This document shows positions 1 through 8,161 of a DNA stretch of 64,000 nucleotides, in pieces. The stretch spans positions 490,474 to 554,473 of the forward strand of contig CEFQ01000005.1 of assembly GCA_900068845.1 (NCBI GenBank), read 5' to 3'. How positions within the stretch are numbered: the first letter of the stretch is position 1; the number at the start of each line of letters is the position of its first letter. Under the pieces are notes generated by a model. It saw nothing but the letters and a program-made list of their open reading frames with translations. It searched no databases and was not told where the DNA came from. Source of the stretch: Enterobacter ludwigii. Lineage in GTDB: Bacteria > Pseudomonadota > Gammaproteobacteria > Enterobacterales > Enterobacteriaceae. Made by a program: the position numbers and the translations under genes.

Positions 1-139
1 AGCAGTCGACTTTCTGTTGTTCCAGCGTGCGGTACTGACACTCTGACCAGGATTGCTGCAGCTCACTTAATGCGGTCGCCGAGGCGATACCCGGCAGTGT
101 CAGCAGCGATAACAGCACCACATTGGCGATAGGTTTCAT
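1..139 (-). CDS. Secreted protein, N-terminal part only (LprI/DUF1311-like?)
   Basis: The first 46 residues of a minus-strand protein are visible; the rest lies off the left edge. They start MKPIANVVLLSLL and form a clear Sec signal peptide ending around ASA (residue 21), followed by a Cys-containing polar segment (SWSECQYRTLEQQK). The start codon directly abuts the TAA of the upstream SDR gene (TAAATG), so it is probably translated in the same operon. The cysteine spacing and E/Q-rich character recall small LprI/DUF1311 periplasmic proteins, but the fragment is too short to assign a family. Confidence 0.6.
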   Translation of the reverse strand, partial: MKPIANVVLLSLLTLPGIASATALSELQQSWSECQYRTLEQQKVDC

Positions 140-946
140 TTATGGCGTCTCGGAAGAAGGAGTGGAATGTAAAAAACGCGAAATAAGCGGCATTTTCTTG
201 CGCAGCGTGCTATCCACGAGGGCCGGAAAAAGCGCGTTGAGGCGCACAAATACCCGCTCCATGGTGCCCATCCGGCTTCGCAAACGATTTCGCTGTAATG
301 CCTGGACAATTTTTGTCGCCACCGCTTCGGGTGTGTCTGCTTTGTTGCCCAGCGCTTTGTTCATGGCAGTGACGGCCGGTGAGTTGAGGGACGTTTGGGT
401 CGCTCTTGGCGCAACATACAAAACCGATAAGCCCGATGTGCTGAGCTCGCGGCTCAACGCCTCGGAAAATCGATGCAGCGCGGCTTTGGATGCACAATAC
501 ACGCTGTAACCCGGGTGGCCGATTTCCCCCAACACAGAGCCGACGTTAAGAATCGTGCCCTGTGCGCCGAAGTGATGAATCAGCGAACGCGTCAGCAATA
601 AGGGAATCTCGACATTCGCCCGTAGTTGCGCGCGAATGTCGGTAAAGGTCTGATGTTCAAGCGAAGCGAAACAGCTGGTTCCGGCATTATTGATTAACAC
701 ATCCAGTCGCTGACCGGCATGGAAGCAGCTGGCCAATGCGACAATTTCCTCATCGGTATAGTCGGTGACCGTAAACAACATATGGCGATGCGAATGGGCC
801 AGCGAGGCGCGTAGCACGTCCAATTGCGGCCGGTTTCGCCCTACCAGCCACAGCCGCGCGCCCTGCTCGGCCAGTTGTTTGGCCAGCGCCTGACCGATAC
901 CGCCGCTGGCACCGGTAATCACGATGTTTTTATTGAGCAGATTCAT
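140..946 (-). CDS. Short-chain dehydrogenase/reductase (SDR)
   Basis: A 268-residue classical SDR. Visible motifs are the Rossmann nucleotide-binding TGASGGIG (11-18), NNAG (86-89), catalytic Ser137, and YxxxK formed by Tyr150 and Lys154, so the oxidoreductase is predicted to be active with NAD(P)H. The start overlaps the end of the diiron-oxidase gene by 17 bp and the stop abuts the next gene, so it is part of the same minus-strand operon. In this setting it probably reduces or oxidises a carbonyl or alcohol made by the neighbouring adenylating enzyme and oxidase. The substrate cannot be read from the sequence. Confidence 0.88.
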   Translation of the reverse strand: MNLLNKNIVITGASGGIGQALAKQLAEQGARLWLVGRNRPQLDVLRASLAHSHRHMLFTVTDYTDEEIVALASCFHAGQRLDVLINNAGTSCFASLEHQTFTDIRAQLRANVEIPLLLTRSLIHHFGAQGTILNVGSVLGEIGHPGYSVYCASKAALHRFSEALSRELSTSGLSVLYVAPRATQTSLNSPAVTAMNKALGNKADTPEAVATKIVQALQRNRLRSRMGTMERVFVRLNALFPALVDSTLRKKMPLISRFLHSTPSSETP

Positions 947-1598
947 AAGGGGTCGCCTCCAGCGCGTTCAACATCTCACCATAGAGCGCGTAGACCTCGC
1001 GAGCGGTATGGATAATGTCTTGCCGATCGCGCGCATCGGTGACTTTATCCATCAGGCTGGCAAAGAACTTCAGGTGCTCCAGATCCAGCGCACCGTGTGA
1101 ACGCAGGTAAGTGGTTGCGTCATCCGACAGGCTAAGCGCCTGTTGCAGTGACTCCGCAATGGGGGTGGCTATCACCACGCTGGTGCCTTCCAGCACGTGC
1201 ACCATGCCAAAAATGCACATCGGGTTGACGCGTTCGATACGGTAATAAAGATAAGCCAGCATCAGTTCGATGGGACGGCCTGGCTGGCCGTGGCGCACCG
1301 CGTCGGCATCGCCGCCGCAGGTACGGATGTCATTGAGAATCCATTCATGGTGACCGTACTCCTCCTCAATGTATTCCGCCAGAGCTGCACGCAACCCCTC
1401 TTTCTCAACAGGCAACCGGCTGCCTGCCGCCATCAGCAGCGGCACCGTTTGACTAACATGGTGATAAGCCTGCGTCAGAAAGGCGATGTACATTTCTCGT
1501 GTGACCTCGCCCCGCGCGCAGCGGTCAATCACCGGGCTAGAGAGCATTTTCATCCGTGCCTGCAACGTTTGGTCCTGCAATTCTTGATAAAAAGCCAT
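930..1598 (-). CDS. TenA/PqqC-like iron-containing redox enzyme (heme-oxygenase-fold diiron oxidase)
   Basis: A 222-residue all-helical protein of the TenA/PqqC/heme-oxygenase-like superfamily. Candidate metal ligands are Glu80, His83 and His84 (in EEEYGHHEW), Glu137 (HVLEGTS), and Asp172 with His175 (LDLEHLKFF). This Glu/His pattern is that of heme-oxygenase-like diiron oxidases and oxygenases (UndA, BesC relatives), not of thiaminase TenA, so an O2-dependent oxidation of an acyl or amino-acid-derived substrate is inferred. The ATG directly follows the stop of the AMP-binding gene and the 3' end overlaps the SDR, which indicates tight translational coupling. The exact reaction is unknown. 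Confidence 0.82.
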   Translation of the reverse strand: MAFYQELQDQTLQARMKMLSSPVIDRCARGEVTREMYIAFLTQAYHHVSQTVPLLMAAGSRLPVEKEGLRAALAEYIEEEYGHHEWILNDIRTCGGDADAVRHGQPGRPIELMLAYLYYRIERVNPMCIFGMVHVLEGTSVVIATPIAESLQQALSLSDDATTYLRSHGALDLEHLKFFASLMDKVTDARDRQDIIHTAREVYALYGEMLNALEATPYESAQ

Positions 1599-3035
1599 TT
1601 AACTCTCCTCTTCGAAAGTGAGTATTTGCTGCTGCATCTTTTTCCAGATCACCTCACGACGCGGACGGCCATTGGCCGTCAACGCCTGCGGTGAGGAAAT
1701 GAACGGGGTAAACAACAGATGATGGGGACGCGCATAATCCGGCAAACGCGCGGCGAGCGCGGCCAACTGCGCTTGAGCGGATTGCTCCATGCCGTCAAAA
1801 GCATCAACCAGCGCGACGTTGTGTTTTAAGCCTTCGCCAAAAATCACCATGCGCCGGATGGCGGTACAGCCCATCGCCTCAGCTTCAATCCACTCCGGAG
1901 AGAAATTGCGTCCGAAGGCGTTAATCTGCACGTTGCGTTGCCGGCCACGGATGTGAATAAATCCACTCGAATCCTGTTCGGCCAGATCGCCCGTGCTAAA
2001 GGGGGCGGTAAATGCGGGTTCACCAAGATAGCCAGCGGCATTCCCCGGGCTAACCACCTGAAGATCGCCTGCTGCGCTGACACTAAGGCTGACGCCCGGC
2101 AAGGGATAACCTGCACTGCCTACCTTTTGTCTTTGGGGCAAATTCAACGTGACGACCGACCCGCACTCTGACAATCCATAGCCTTCGAAAACGGGTAAAC
2201 CACTCTGGGCCGCGGCCTGCAGCAAGGCGGAAGAAATTTTACCGCCACCGGTAGCCACAAATTTAAGCGGGTCGACGGCCGCGGGTTCGCTGCGCTGCAC
2301 AAACAGCAGCACTCGCAGCAATTCCGGCACCAGCACCAGAGATTGTGGATGCCAGCGCAGCAGCGACTCCGTGAATATTTGCGGATCGAATTGGCTCGAC
2401 CCGCTAAAACCGACTTCTGCGGCGCAGGGCATTACGCTGGTGACGCCAAGAACCAGCGGCACATAGCAACCACAAATATTTTCCAGCAGCGTGCTAAGAG
2501 GAAGCGTGACCATATGACGCGTCACAGCAAATGGCTTCATCACTTCGGCCAACGTGGTGGCTGTCCAGTTAATGCCTTTGCGGGTCAGGCAAACGCCCTT
2601 TGGCATGCCAGTGGTACCTGAGGTGTAGGTGATTTTGACCGTGCCTGCATGAAGTTCAGGCAGTGCTGACTGTTTTTGCACCTGTAACGATCCCAGCGAG
2701 GTTTCGGTGGTTTGCCACCCAGCCAATACGTCGCCTCCCAATTGCGCTTCTGCACCGCTGGATGCCCGTAACCAGGCGCGTTGCTCTGGTGAAAAAAATA
2801 ACGGCACCGGAATGCACACCACTCCCGCTTGCAGACAAGCCAGATCGGCTATCGCCCAAACCGGCCCGTTATCGAGCGCCAGAGCGAGGCGTCGAACCCC
2901 TGCGCCTCGTAATTCTTCAGCAAACAACGCAACGGCGTGGCGATAATCTCCCCAGGTCCAACTGCGCTGACTGCTGACCAATGCAGTCGCATCAGGTTGC
3001 TGCCGTGCATGATACTCAAGCCAGTTAATGAGCAT
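1599..3035 (-). CDS. AMP-dependent synthetase/ligase (adenylate-forming enzyme)
   Basis: An ANL-superfamily acyl/aryl-adenylating enzyme. The start at 3035 is chosen because it has GGAGGT eight bases upstream and matches the family N-terminus (MLINWLEYHARQQPDATALV), giving 478 residues; an in-frame extension to 3128 looks spurious. Motifs are the P-loop-like TSGTTGMPKG (138-147), FEGYGLSECG (about 284-292) and STGDLAEQD. The C-terminal A10 region reads TANGRPRR (about 453-460): the usual catalytic Lys of GKxxR appears to be Arg457. The gene overlaps the end of the hemolysin-family gene by 11 bp. It presumably activates a carboxylic acid as AMP ester or CoA thioester; the substrate is unknown. 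Confidence 0.87.
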   Translation of the reverse strand: MLINWLEYHARQQPDATALVSSQRSWTWGDYRHAVALFAEELRGAGVRRLALALDNGPVWAIADLACLQAGVVCIPVPLFFSPEQRAWLRASSGAEAQLGGDVLAGWQTTETSLGSLQVQKQSALPELHAGTVKITYTSGTTGMPKGVCLTRKGINWTATTLAEVMKPFAVTRHMVTLPLSTLLENICGCYVPLVLGVTSVMPCAAEVGFSGSSQFDPQIFTESLLRWHPQSLVLVPELLRVLLFVQRSEPAAVDPLKFVATGGGKISSALLQAAAQSGLPVFEGYGLSECGSVVTLNLPQRQKVGSAGYPLPGVSLSVSAAGDLQVVSPGNAAGYLGEPAFTAPFSTGDLAEQDSSGFIHIRGRQRNVQINAFGRNFSPEWIEAEAMGCTAIRRMVIFGEGLKHNVALVDAFDGMEQSAQAQLAALAARLPDYARPHHLLFTPFISSPQALTANGRPRREVIWKKMQQQILTFEEES

Positions 3036-3672
3036 GGTACACCTCCGGCTCCTGCTGCCATGGCGCTGAGGGGAGCGATGGAAAGAGGTTAAGTAACAGC
3101 GATTGCGATGCGAGCGCTTTTTGCCCACCGGCCAATTCGCCCGCCATCACCTGTGGTGCGTGGTGATAATAACTTCCCCACGTATCGCTTCCGGCGCTTA
3201 GGCTCTCGGCTTTGGCCTCTGCCAAATAAACCGGATGAAGGTTCATGCGACTGAAAATATTGCGGATTTTCACCGTCCCGGTGAAAACAATATGGCGAAA
3301 ACCGTAATGGTTGAGCAGCAGGCAGACCGCGGCGTACATGACGCGTGCCGATGCGCCATCGGTTGCGGCAAAGTTACCAATTTCGACAATGCCTGCTCGC
3401 GCTGGAGGGGGATCAAACAGCGTACGCATGGCCAACTCAGCCGGTGTGTTGAGATAGTTTTCCAGAAACAGTGTTCCTCGCCCGGCGGGCATAATGCCGC
3501 ATGCGGCACGCAGCGTAGTTTCACTGTCCGATAAGATGAGAATGTGTGGCAGCGTGTTCGATAATGTCGCTCCATAGGTTTGAAAATAATGCTGGCGAAT
3601 AAAGTCCGTAGCCGGATTAATATCAGTGCCGCCTCGCATCCATTTCAGCGTGCAGGGAGAGGGTATTCTCAT
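3025..3672 (-). CDS. Thermostable hemolysin family protein (GNAT-like fold)
   Basis: A 215-residue protein with the features of the thermostable hemolysin (delta-VPH-like, T_hemolysin) family: an N-terminal HYFQTYGA segment, then LFLENYLNTPAE, a strongly conserved VEIGNFA stretch, and a C-terminal HIVFTGT...NIFSRMNL...YLAEA block. The family belongs to the acetyltransferase clan. The hemolysin label is historical, and an acyl-transfer role fits the neighbours better (inference). No signal peptide is seen, so it is probably cytosolic. It is the first of four overlapping or abutting genes and lies 42 bp downstream of the cytochrome b-like gene. The ribosome-binding site for the chosen ATG is weak. 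Confidence 0.8.
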   Translation of the reverse strand: MRIPSPCTLKWMRGGTDINPATDFIRQHYFQTYGATLSNTLPHILILSDSETTLRAACGIMPAGRGTLFLENYLNTPAELAMRTLFDPPPARAGIVEIGNFAATDGASARVMYAAVCLLLNHYGFRHIVFTGTVKIRNIFSRMNLHPVYLAEAKAESLSAGSDTWGSYYHHAPQVMAGELAGGQKALASQSLLLNLFPSLPSAPWQQEPEVYHAH

Positions 3673-3714
3673 GACAAAACACTCGCTTGGGTATAATGAC
3701 GACGCTGATACTGA

Positions 3715-4287
3715 TTAATGGATAAGAATCGTTTTTCTGTGCGCAAGGAATATGTGCAAAAGCCCCATCGCGCCATGTGCGTAAAAATATATTTCTATAA
3801 AGGTGGTTAAAAACTTATGCCATTGCATAACACTACGCGTTAATTGCGGAGAAGCAGCGCTAATATTATTAACGATGAACCAAATCCCCCCTGAACAGGC
3901 CACCAGCAACAGTGCCATTACGCCCAACCCTTGAATGGTTGCGGCAATACCCCCTCGGCCCGCTTGCGGTAACTGCCCGCGAGACAAGGTTTTTAAATCC
4001 TGGACGATTCCTTTAACATCAAGTGTTATCCAGGAAAAATACCAGTTAACTCCCCGCTGCGTCAGCATCCAACTGATCAAGATGACACCGAGTAAGATCA
4101 GTAAAAAACCGGAAATAACATGAAACCAGGTAATCCAGGTTTCAAACGAATCGCCTGTCAGCGCTTCTCTTTCTGTAAAATTAGAATTAATAATCTGTGA
4201 AACAATTAATACCGCAATTGAAATGTGCAGGGACCGAAAAAATGGCGCGTAATCATGCGGCAGAAGCTGCCAGAGTGTTTTTTTCAT
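3715..4287 (-). CDS. Cytochrome b/b561-like membrane protein
   Basis: A 190-residue integral membrane protein with four hydrophobic segments at about 21-36, 54-75, 118-141 and 158-182. Histidines placed as possible heme-b ligands are His21, His56, His157 and His171. This four-helix arrangement resembles cytochrome b561 or Ni/Fe-hydrogenase-type cytochrome b subunits, suggesting membrane electron transfer. It is the most upstream gene of the minus-strand cluster and may feed electrons to the diiron oxidase, which is an inference. A specific name is not justified. Confidence 0.7.
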   Translation of the reverse strand: MKKTLWQLLPHDYAPFFRSLHISIAVLIVSQIINSNFTEREALTGDSFETWITWFHVISGFLLILLGVILISWMLTQRGVNWYFSWITLDVKGIVQDLKTLSRGQLPQAGRGGIAATIQGLGVMALLLVACSGGIWFIVNNISAASPQLTRSVMQWHKFLTTFIEIYFYAHGAMGLLHIFLAHRKTILIH

Positions 4288-4619
4288 GATCTCGAACTTC
4301 CTGGAATCATTATGATGATGGGAAGTATCGCGCCAAAAGATTAACCCAACCTTAATATCTGAAGAATTACTGTTTCTTTTAAATGACAGGCGTTGGTCTG
4401 CAAATTAACCTTGCTTAAGGCTCATACGCCGATTTTAGGTGTGAATTTACTTCGTTAAAATGTCTAGTGAAGCCTGACGATGCCTCCTTTTTGTGATGCC
4501 CTTCATAAGACTTAGCAAGGAGCGAGTTTCTCTATGTTGCCAGCGACATGCTTCATCTATGACCGGCCTCCTTCCTCTAATTTACCTGCCAGATACTTAC
4601 ATCAAGAGGCAGATAAAAA
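4288..4619. other. Divergent control region, cytochrome b-like / beta-galactosidase
   Basis: A 332-bp AT-rich space between divergent genes, expected to hold both promoters. A CRP-like site is annotated at 4492-4507. The GH42 ATG is preceded by AAGAGGCAG as ribosome-binding site. No other strong element or ORF is seen. Confidence 0.6.
4492..4507 (+). promoter_or_regulatory. Candidate CRP-binding site
   Basis: The sequence TGTGA-N6-TCATA matches the CRP consensus TGTGA-N6-TCACA at 9 of 10 arm positions. It lies about 115 bp upstream of the beta-galactosidase start, a plausible place for catabolite control of a sugar operon. The assignment is motif-based only. Confidence 0.45.
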
Positions 4620-6653
4620 ATGGAAAAGTTACTTTATGGTGTCGCTTACTACCGGGAATACATGCCTGAAGAGAGGCTTGATGAAGACATTCGTCTGATG
4701 AAGGCCGCTGGCATCAATGTTGTTCGTATCGCGGAAAGCACCTGGAGCAGTTATGAGCGGCAGGATGGCGACTTTGACTTTTCCAGTGTTCTAACCGTGC
4801 TGGATCGCATGCATGAAAACCAGATTGCCGTGATTATTGGTACCCCGACTTACGCGATCCCGGCATGGCTGGCGAAAAAACACCCTTCCGTGATGGCCAC
4901 CACCCCGCAGGGGGTGAACAAATACGGTCATCGTCAAAAGATGGATATCACCAGCCCCATCTACCTGCGATACGCTGAGCGGATTATTCGCGCGCTCTTA
5001 AGCGCTACCGCTAACCATCCAGCGGTGATCGGGTATCAGATTGATAATGAAACGAAATATTATGATACCTGTGGCGATCACGTACAGCGGGGGTTTGTTG
5101 AGCAACTGAAAAAACAGTTCGGTGATGATCTTGAAAAGCTCAATGCCGAATATGGGCTAGATTACTGGAGCAATCGAATTGATGCATGGCAAGATTTCCC
5201 GCCGCTGGAAAGCACCATTAATGCGAGTCTTGGCGCGGCTTTCCAGCGCTATCAGCGTGGGCTGGTTACGGATTTCCTGGCGTGGCAGGCAACGCTGGTG
5301 AGTGAGTATCGTCTGCCTGGTCAGTTTATTACGCATAATTTCGATTTCGAATGGCGAACCTGGTCCTTTGGTGTGCGCGGGGAAGTCGACCACTTTAACG
5401 CATCCTCGGCGCTCGATATTACCGGCGTGGATATCTATCACCCTGGCCAGCATCAGCTTACCGGCGTGGAAATTGCCTTTTGCGGGGACATCGCACGCAC
5501 GACAAAAGATACAAATTATCTGGTTCTGGAAACCCAGGCTCAGGCTTTTAAGAACTGGACCCCCTACCCTGGCCAGCTGCGCCTTCAGGCTTTTAGCCAC
5601 ATTGCTTCCGGGGCAGCCATGGTGAGCTATTGGCACTGGCACTCGTTGCACAATGCTTATGAAACCTATTGGAAGGGACTGCTCAGCCACGATCTGGAGC
5701 CGAACCCGATCTTTGATGAGGCTAAAGAGGTTGGTCAGGCCTTCGCACGCCTCTCGCCACAGTTAGCCGGTCTGAAAAAAACCAATCGTGTGGCGCTGCT
5801 GGTCAGTCACGACTCGCTGACGGCCGTTGACTGGCACCCTTATAAGGGACATCAGTTTGGTCGCCATAAGGAACATCAGTATAACGACACGGTTCGCACC
5901 TATTATGATGCGCTTTATCGCCTCAATATTGAGGTGGACATTCTGACCGTCGATGATCCCCGACTGTCTCGTTACTCATTGTTGATAGCGCCCCTGCTTT
6001 ACGCGGTGTCAGCGGAATCATTGCAGCGCCTGAACCGATTTTCCGAGGAAGGCGGACATATTCTGTATTCCTTCAAGTCTGGCTTTGCCAATGAACACCT
6101 CAAAGTACGGCATACCCGGCAACCGGCCATCCTCCGGGAAGCTATCGGCGCCAGTTATCAGCTTTTCGTTGAGCCACACGAGGTAACCCTTCAGTCTGAT
6201 CTGCTGAACATCTCAGCGGAATCTGCCGAGGTGAATCACTGGATGGAGTTGCTGGAGGCGGATGCCGGTGCTGAAGTCTGGGCTCGCTATCAACATCCCT
6301 ACTGGAACAAATATGCGGCGATTGTTCACAACCGCTACGGAGCCGGGACGACAACTTATGTCGGCTGCAGCATCAATTCTGATGCAGTGGAAGCCGTACT
6401 GCTTGAACTCCTTAACAAAACCAATCTGAACGTCGCAACATCGCCGTTGCGCTTCCCGCTGGCGGTCAAACGCGCGGTGAATCGTTCAGGCAATACGCTG
6501 CTTTTCTTTCTGAATTATTCCAGTCAGCCTCAAAAGGTTACCCTTCCGTTTACTTGCGGAGAGGAGTTGCTGAGCAAGCAGCGTTACATAAAAGGAGAGA
6601 CGCTGAACCTGTCCGATTGGGGCGTCGCTATATTTGAAGTGGAGAACGCGTGA
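4620..6653 (+). CDS. Beta-galactosidase, glycoside hydrolase family 42
   Basis: A 677-residue GH42 enzyme with no signal peptide, so cytosolic. It has the family's N-terminal GVAYYREYMPEERLDEDI opening and an (alpha/beta)8 barrel. The acid/base glutamate is Glu144 in YQIDNETK and the nucleophile is Glu304 in LVLETQAQ, followed by the trimerisation and C-terminal beta domains. GH42 enzymes split beta-galactosides or, in some members, alpha-L-arabinopyranosides. The gene is joined to a GPH symporter by a TGATG stop/start overlap and followed by an AraC-type regulator, making an uptake-hydrolysis-regulation unit. The natural substrate is probably a plant or oligosaccharide galactoside, not necessarily lactose. 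Confidence 0.93.
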   Translation: MEKLLYGVAYYREYMPEERLDEDIRLMKAAGINVVRIAESTWSSYERQDGDFDFSSVLTVLDRMHENQIAVIIGTPTYAIPAWLAKKHPSVMATTPQGVNKYGHRQKMDITSPIYLRYAERIIRALLSATANHPAVIGYQIDNETKYYDTCGDHVQRGFVEQLKKQFGDDLEKLNAEYGLDYWSNRIDAWQDFPPLESTINASLGAAFQRYQRGLVTDFLAWQATLVSEYRLPGQFITHNFDFEWRTWSFGVRGEVDHFNASSALDITGVDIYHPGQHQLTGVEIAFCGDIARTTKDTNYLVLETQAQAFKNWTPYPGQLRLQAFSHIASGAAMVSYWHWHSLHNAYETYWKGLLSHDLEPNPIFDEAKEVGQAFARLSPQLAGLKKTNRVALLVSHDSLTAVDWHPYKGHQFGRHKEHQYNDTVRTYYDALYRLNIEVDILTVDDPRLSRYSLLIAPLLYAVSAESLQRLNRFSEEGGHILYSFKSGFANEHLKVRHTRQPAILREAIGASYQLFVEPHEVTLQSDLLNISAESAEVNHWMELLEADAGAEVWARYQHPYWNKYAAIVHNRYGAGTTTYVGCSINSDAVEAVLLELLNKTNLNVATSPLRFPLAVKRAVNRSGNTLLFFLNYSSQPQKVTLPFTCGEELLSKQRYIKGETLNLSDWGVAIFEVENA

Positions 6654-8074
6654 TGACGGATAACGCATCGCATCAGGATTTGCAGCGCATTAGCACCCGT
6701 GAACGCCTGGCTTTTGGCGTGGGCGATTACGGCACCAACTTAACCTATACGTTAATGGTGACCTTTCTGGCGTTTTATTACACCGATGTTGTCGGGGTAT
6801 CGGCGCTGTTGGTTGGATCGCTAATGTTTTTTGCCCGCGTACTGGATGGCATAATTTGCATTTATGTCGGGATACGCATTGATAAAACGCGATCTAAACG
6901 GGGTAAGGCTCGCCCATGGGTATTATGGACCGCCGTACCTTTTGGCCTGTCGGCATTTTTAATGTCCACTGTCCCGGACGTGAGCTATACATGGCAAGTA
7001 ACCTATGTCTGCATTACCTATTTACTGACCAACATCATGTTTACCGCCAACAATATCGCTTACGGCTCGCTGCTGGCTTTGATCACGCGCGACAATTATC
7101 AACGTGGCATGCTGAGCGTTTTTCGAAAAGGCTTCTCCACCTGTGGCTCACTTACCGTTGGGGTGTTAACCCTGCCGATGGTGGCGTTCTTTGGCAACAC
7201 CAGCACATCCTGGATAATCGTCTTCGCGATTTTCGGCGTGTTTACGGCGGTTTTTCTGCTGTTGACCGCGCTTGGAACCCGGGAACGCGTGGAGCCAATT
7301 AGCAGTGACAATAGCCAGCGAATTAATACCAGACAGGTCGTGCGCTCAGTCATGGCCAATCGTTATTGGATCATCATCTTTTTTTATCTGATGATCACCT
7401 TCACTAGCCTCACGGCATTGTCAGCGGTAGGCGTTTATTATTCAAAATATATCCTGTCAGATGTTTCGCTGATTGCTTATATCAGCATGGCCCAATACAT
7501 CCCGGGCTTGCTCACCTTGATGATTATTCCCTTACTGCTTAAAAAATTGGGTAAACGACGTCTTGCCATGCTTGGACTGATCGTCTGTTGTATTGCTTAC
7601 CTGCTGCCGTTACTCAACAAGCAGGATGCGTTCTTCGTGATAATGGCGACGGCAGTTCGCAGCGTGGGCTTCTGCGGGATTGGTGCCACCATGTTCGCAC
7701 TGCTGGCTGACACCATCGATTATGGAGAATGGCGAACCGGGCTACGTATCGAAGGAATCCTCTTTAGCGCGGGAACGCTCGGTCAAACGCTGGGGATGGG
7801 GCTGGGTACGGCAAGCGTTGGCTGGATTTTGGGGGCGGCAGGTTTTGTCAGTGGGGGCAGCACGCCTCAGTCTGAAACAGTGATTAAGACCATCGAATTC
7901 CTGTTTATCTTTTTCCCTCTGATCCTTGCGGCTCTGAATCTGGTGCTGCTGTGGTTTTACAAACTGGATAATTTCTACAGTCGCGTTGCGCAGGATCTTT
8001 CTGCCGGACGTTATCAGCAAGATGACGTATCGGCTACGTCAATTGCCGGTAAAAGCTGGCAAAGCCAGGAGTGA
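6653..8074 (+). CDS. GPH-family sugar:cation symporter (MFS)
   Basis: A 473-residue 12-helix transporter of the glycoside-pentoside-hexuronide:cation symporter family (MelB relatives). The family signature is seen around residues 60-90: DGIICIYVGIRIDKT followed by RSKRGKARPW. The ATG at 6653 overlaps the beta-galactosidase stop as TGATG; a GTG one codon earlier is also possible. It lies in the inner membrane and probably imports the galactoside cleaved by the upstream GH42 enzyme with H+ or Na+. Ligand specificity cannot be read from the sequence. Confidence 0.9.
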   Translation: MTDNASHQDLQRISTRERLAFGVGDYGTNLTYTLMVTFLAFYYTDVVGVSALLVGSLMFFARVLDGIICIYVGIRIDKTRSKRGKARPWVLWTAVPFGLSAFLMSTVPDVSYTWQVTYVCITYLLTNIMFTANNIAYGSLLALITRDNYQRGMLSVFRKGFSTCGSLTVGVLTLPMVAFFGNTSTSWIIVFAIFGVFTAVFLLLTALGTRERVEPISSDNSQRINTRQVVRSVMANRYWIIIFFYLMITFTSLTALSAVGVYYSKYILSDVSLIAYISMAQYIPGLLTLMIIPLLLKKLGKRRLAMLGLIVCCIAYLLPLLNKQDAFFVIMATAVRSVGFCGIGATMFALLADTIDYGEWRTGLRIEGILFSAGTLGQTLGMGLGTASVGWILGAAGFVSGGSTPQSETVIKTIEFLFIFFPLILAALNLVLLWFYKLDNFYSRVAQDLSAGRYQQDDVSATSIAGKSWQSQE

Positions 8075-8161
8075 TCTCTTTAACAATTTTCATACCTATT
8101 CCCTTCAGCGATGGAGGGAGTCATTTATAGTATGCCGAATTTTTAAGCCCGGGGGATGCCA

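Noticed and set aside
930..1598. Thiaminase II (TenA)
   Set aside because: Length and fold fit, but the Glu/His metal-ligand pattern and the neighbourhood of adenylating enzyme and SDR point to a diiron oxidase and not thiamine salvage.
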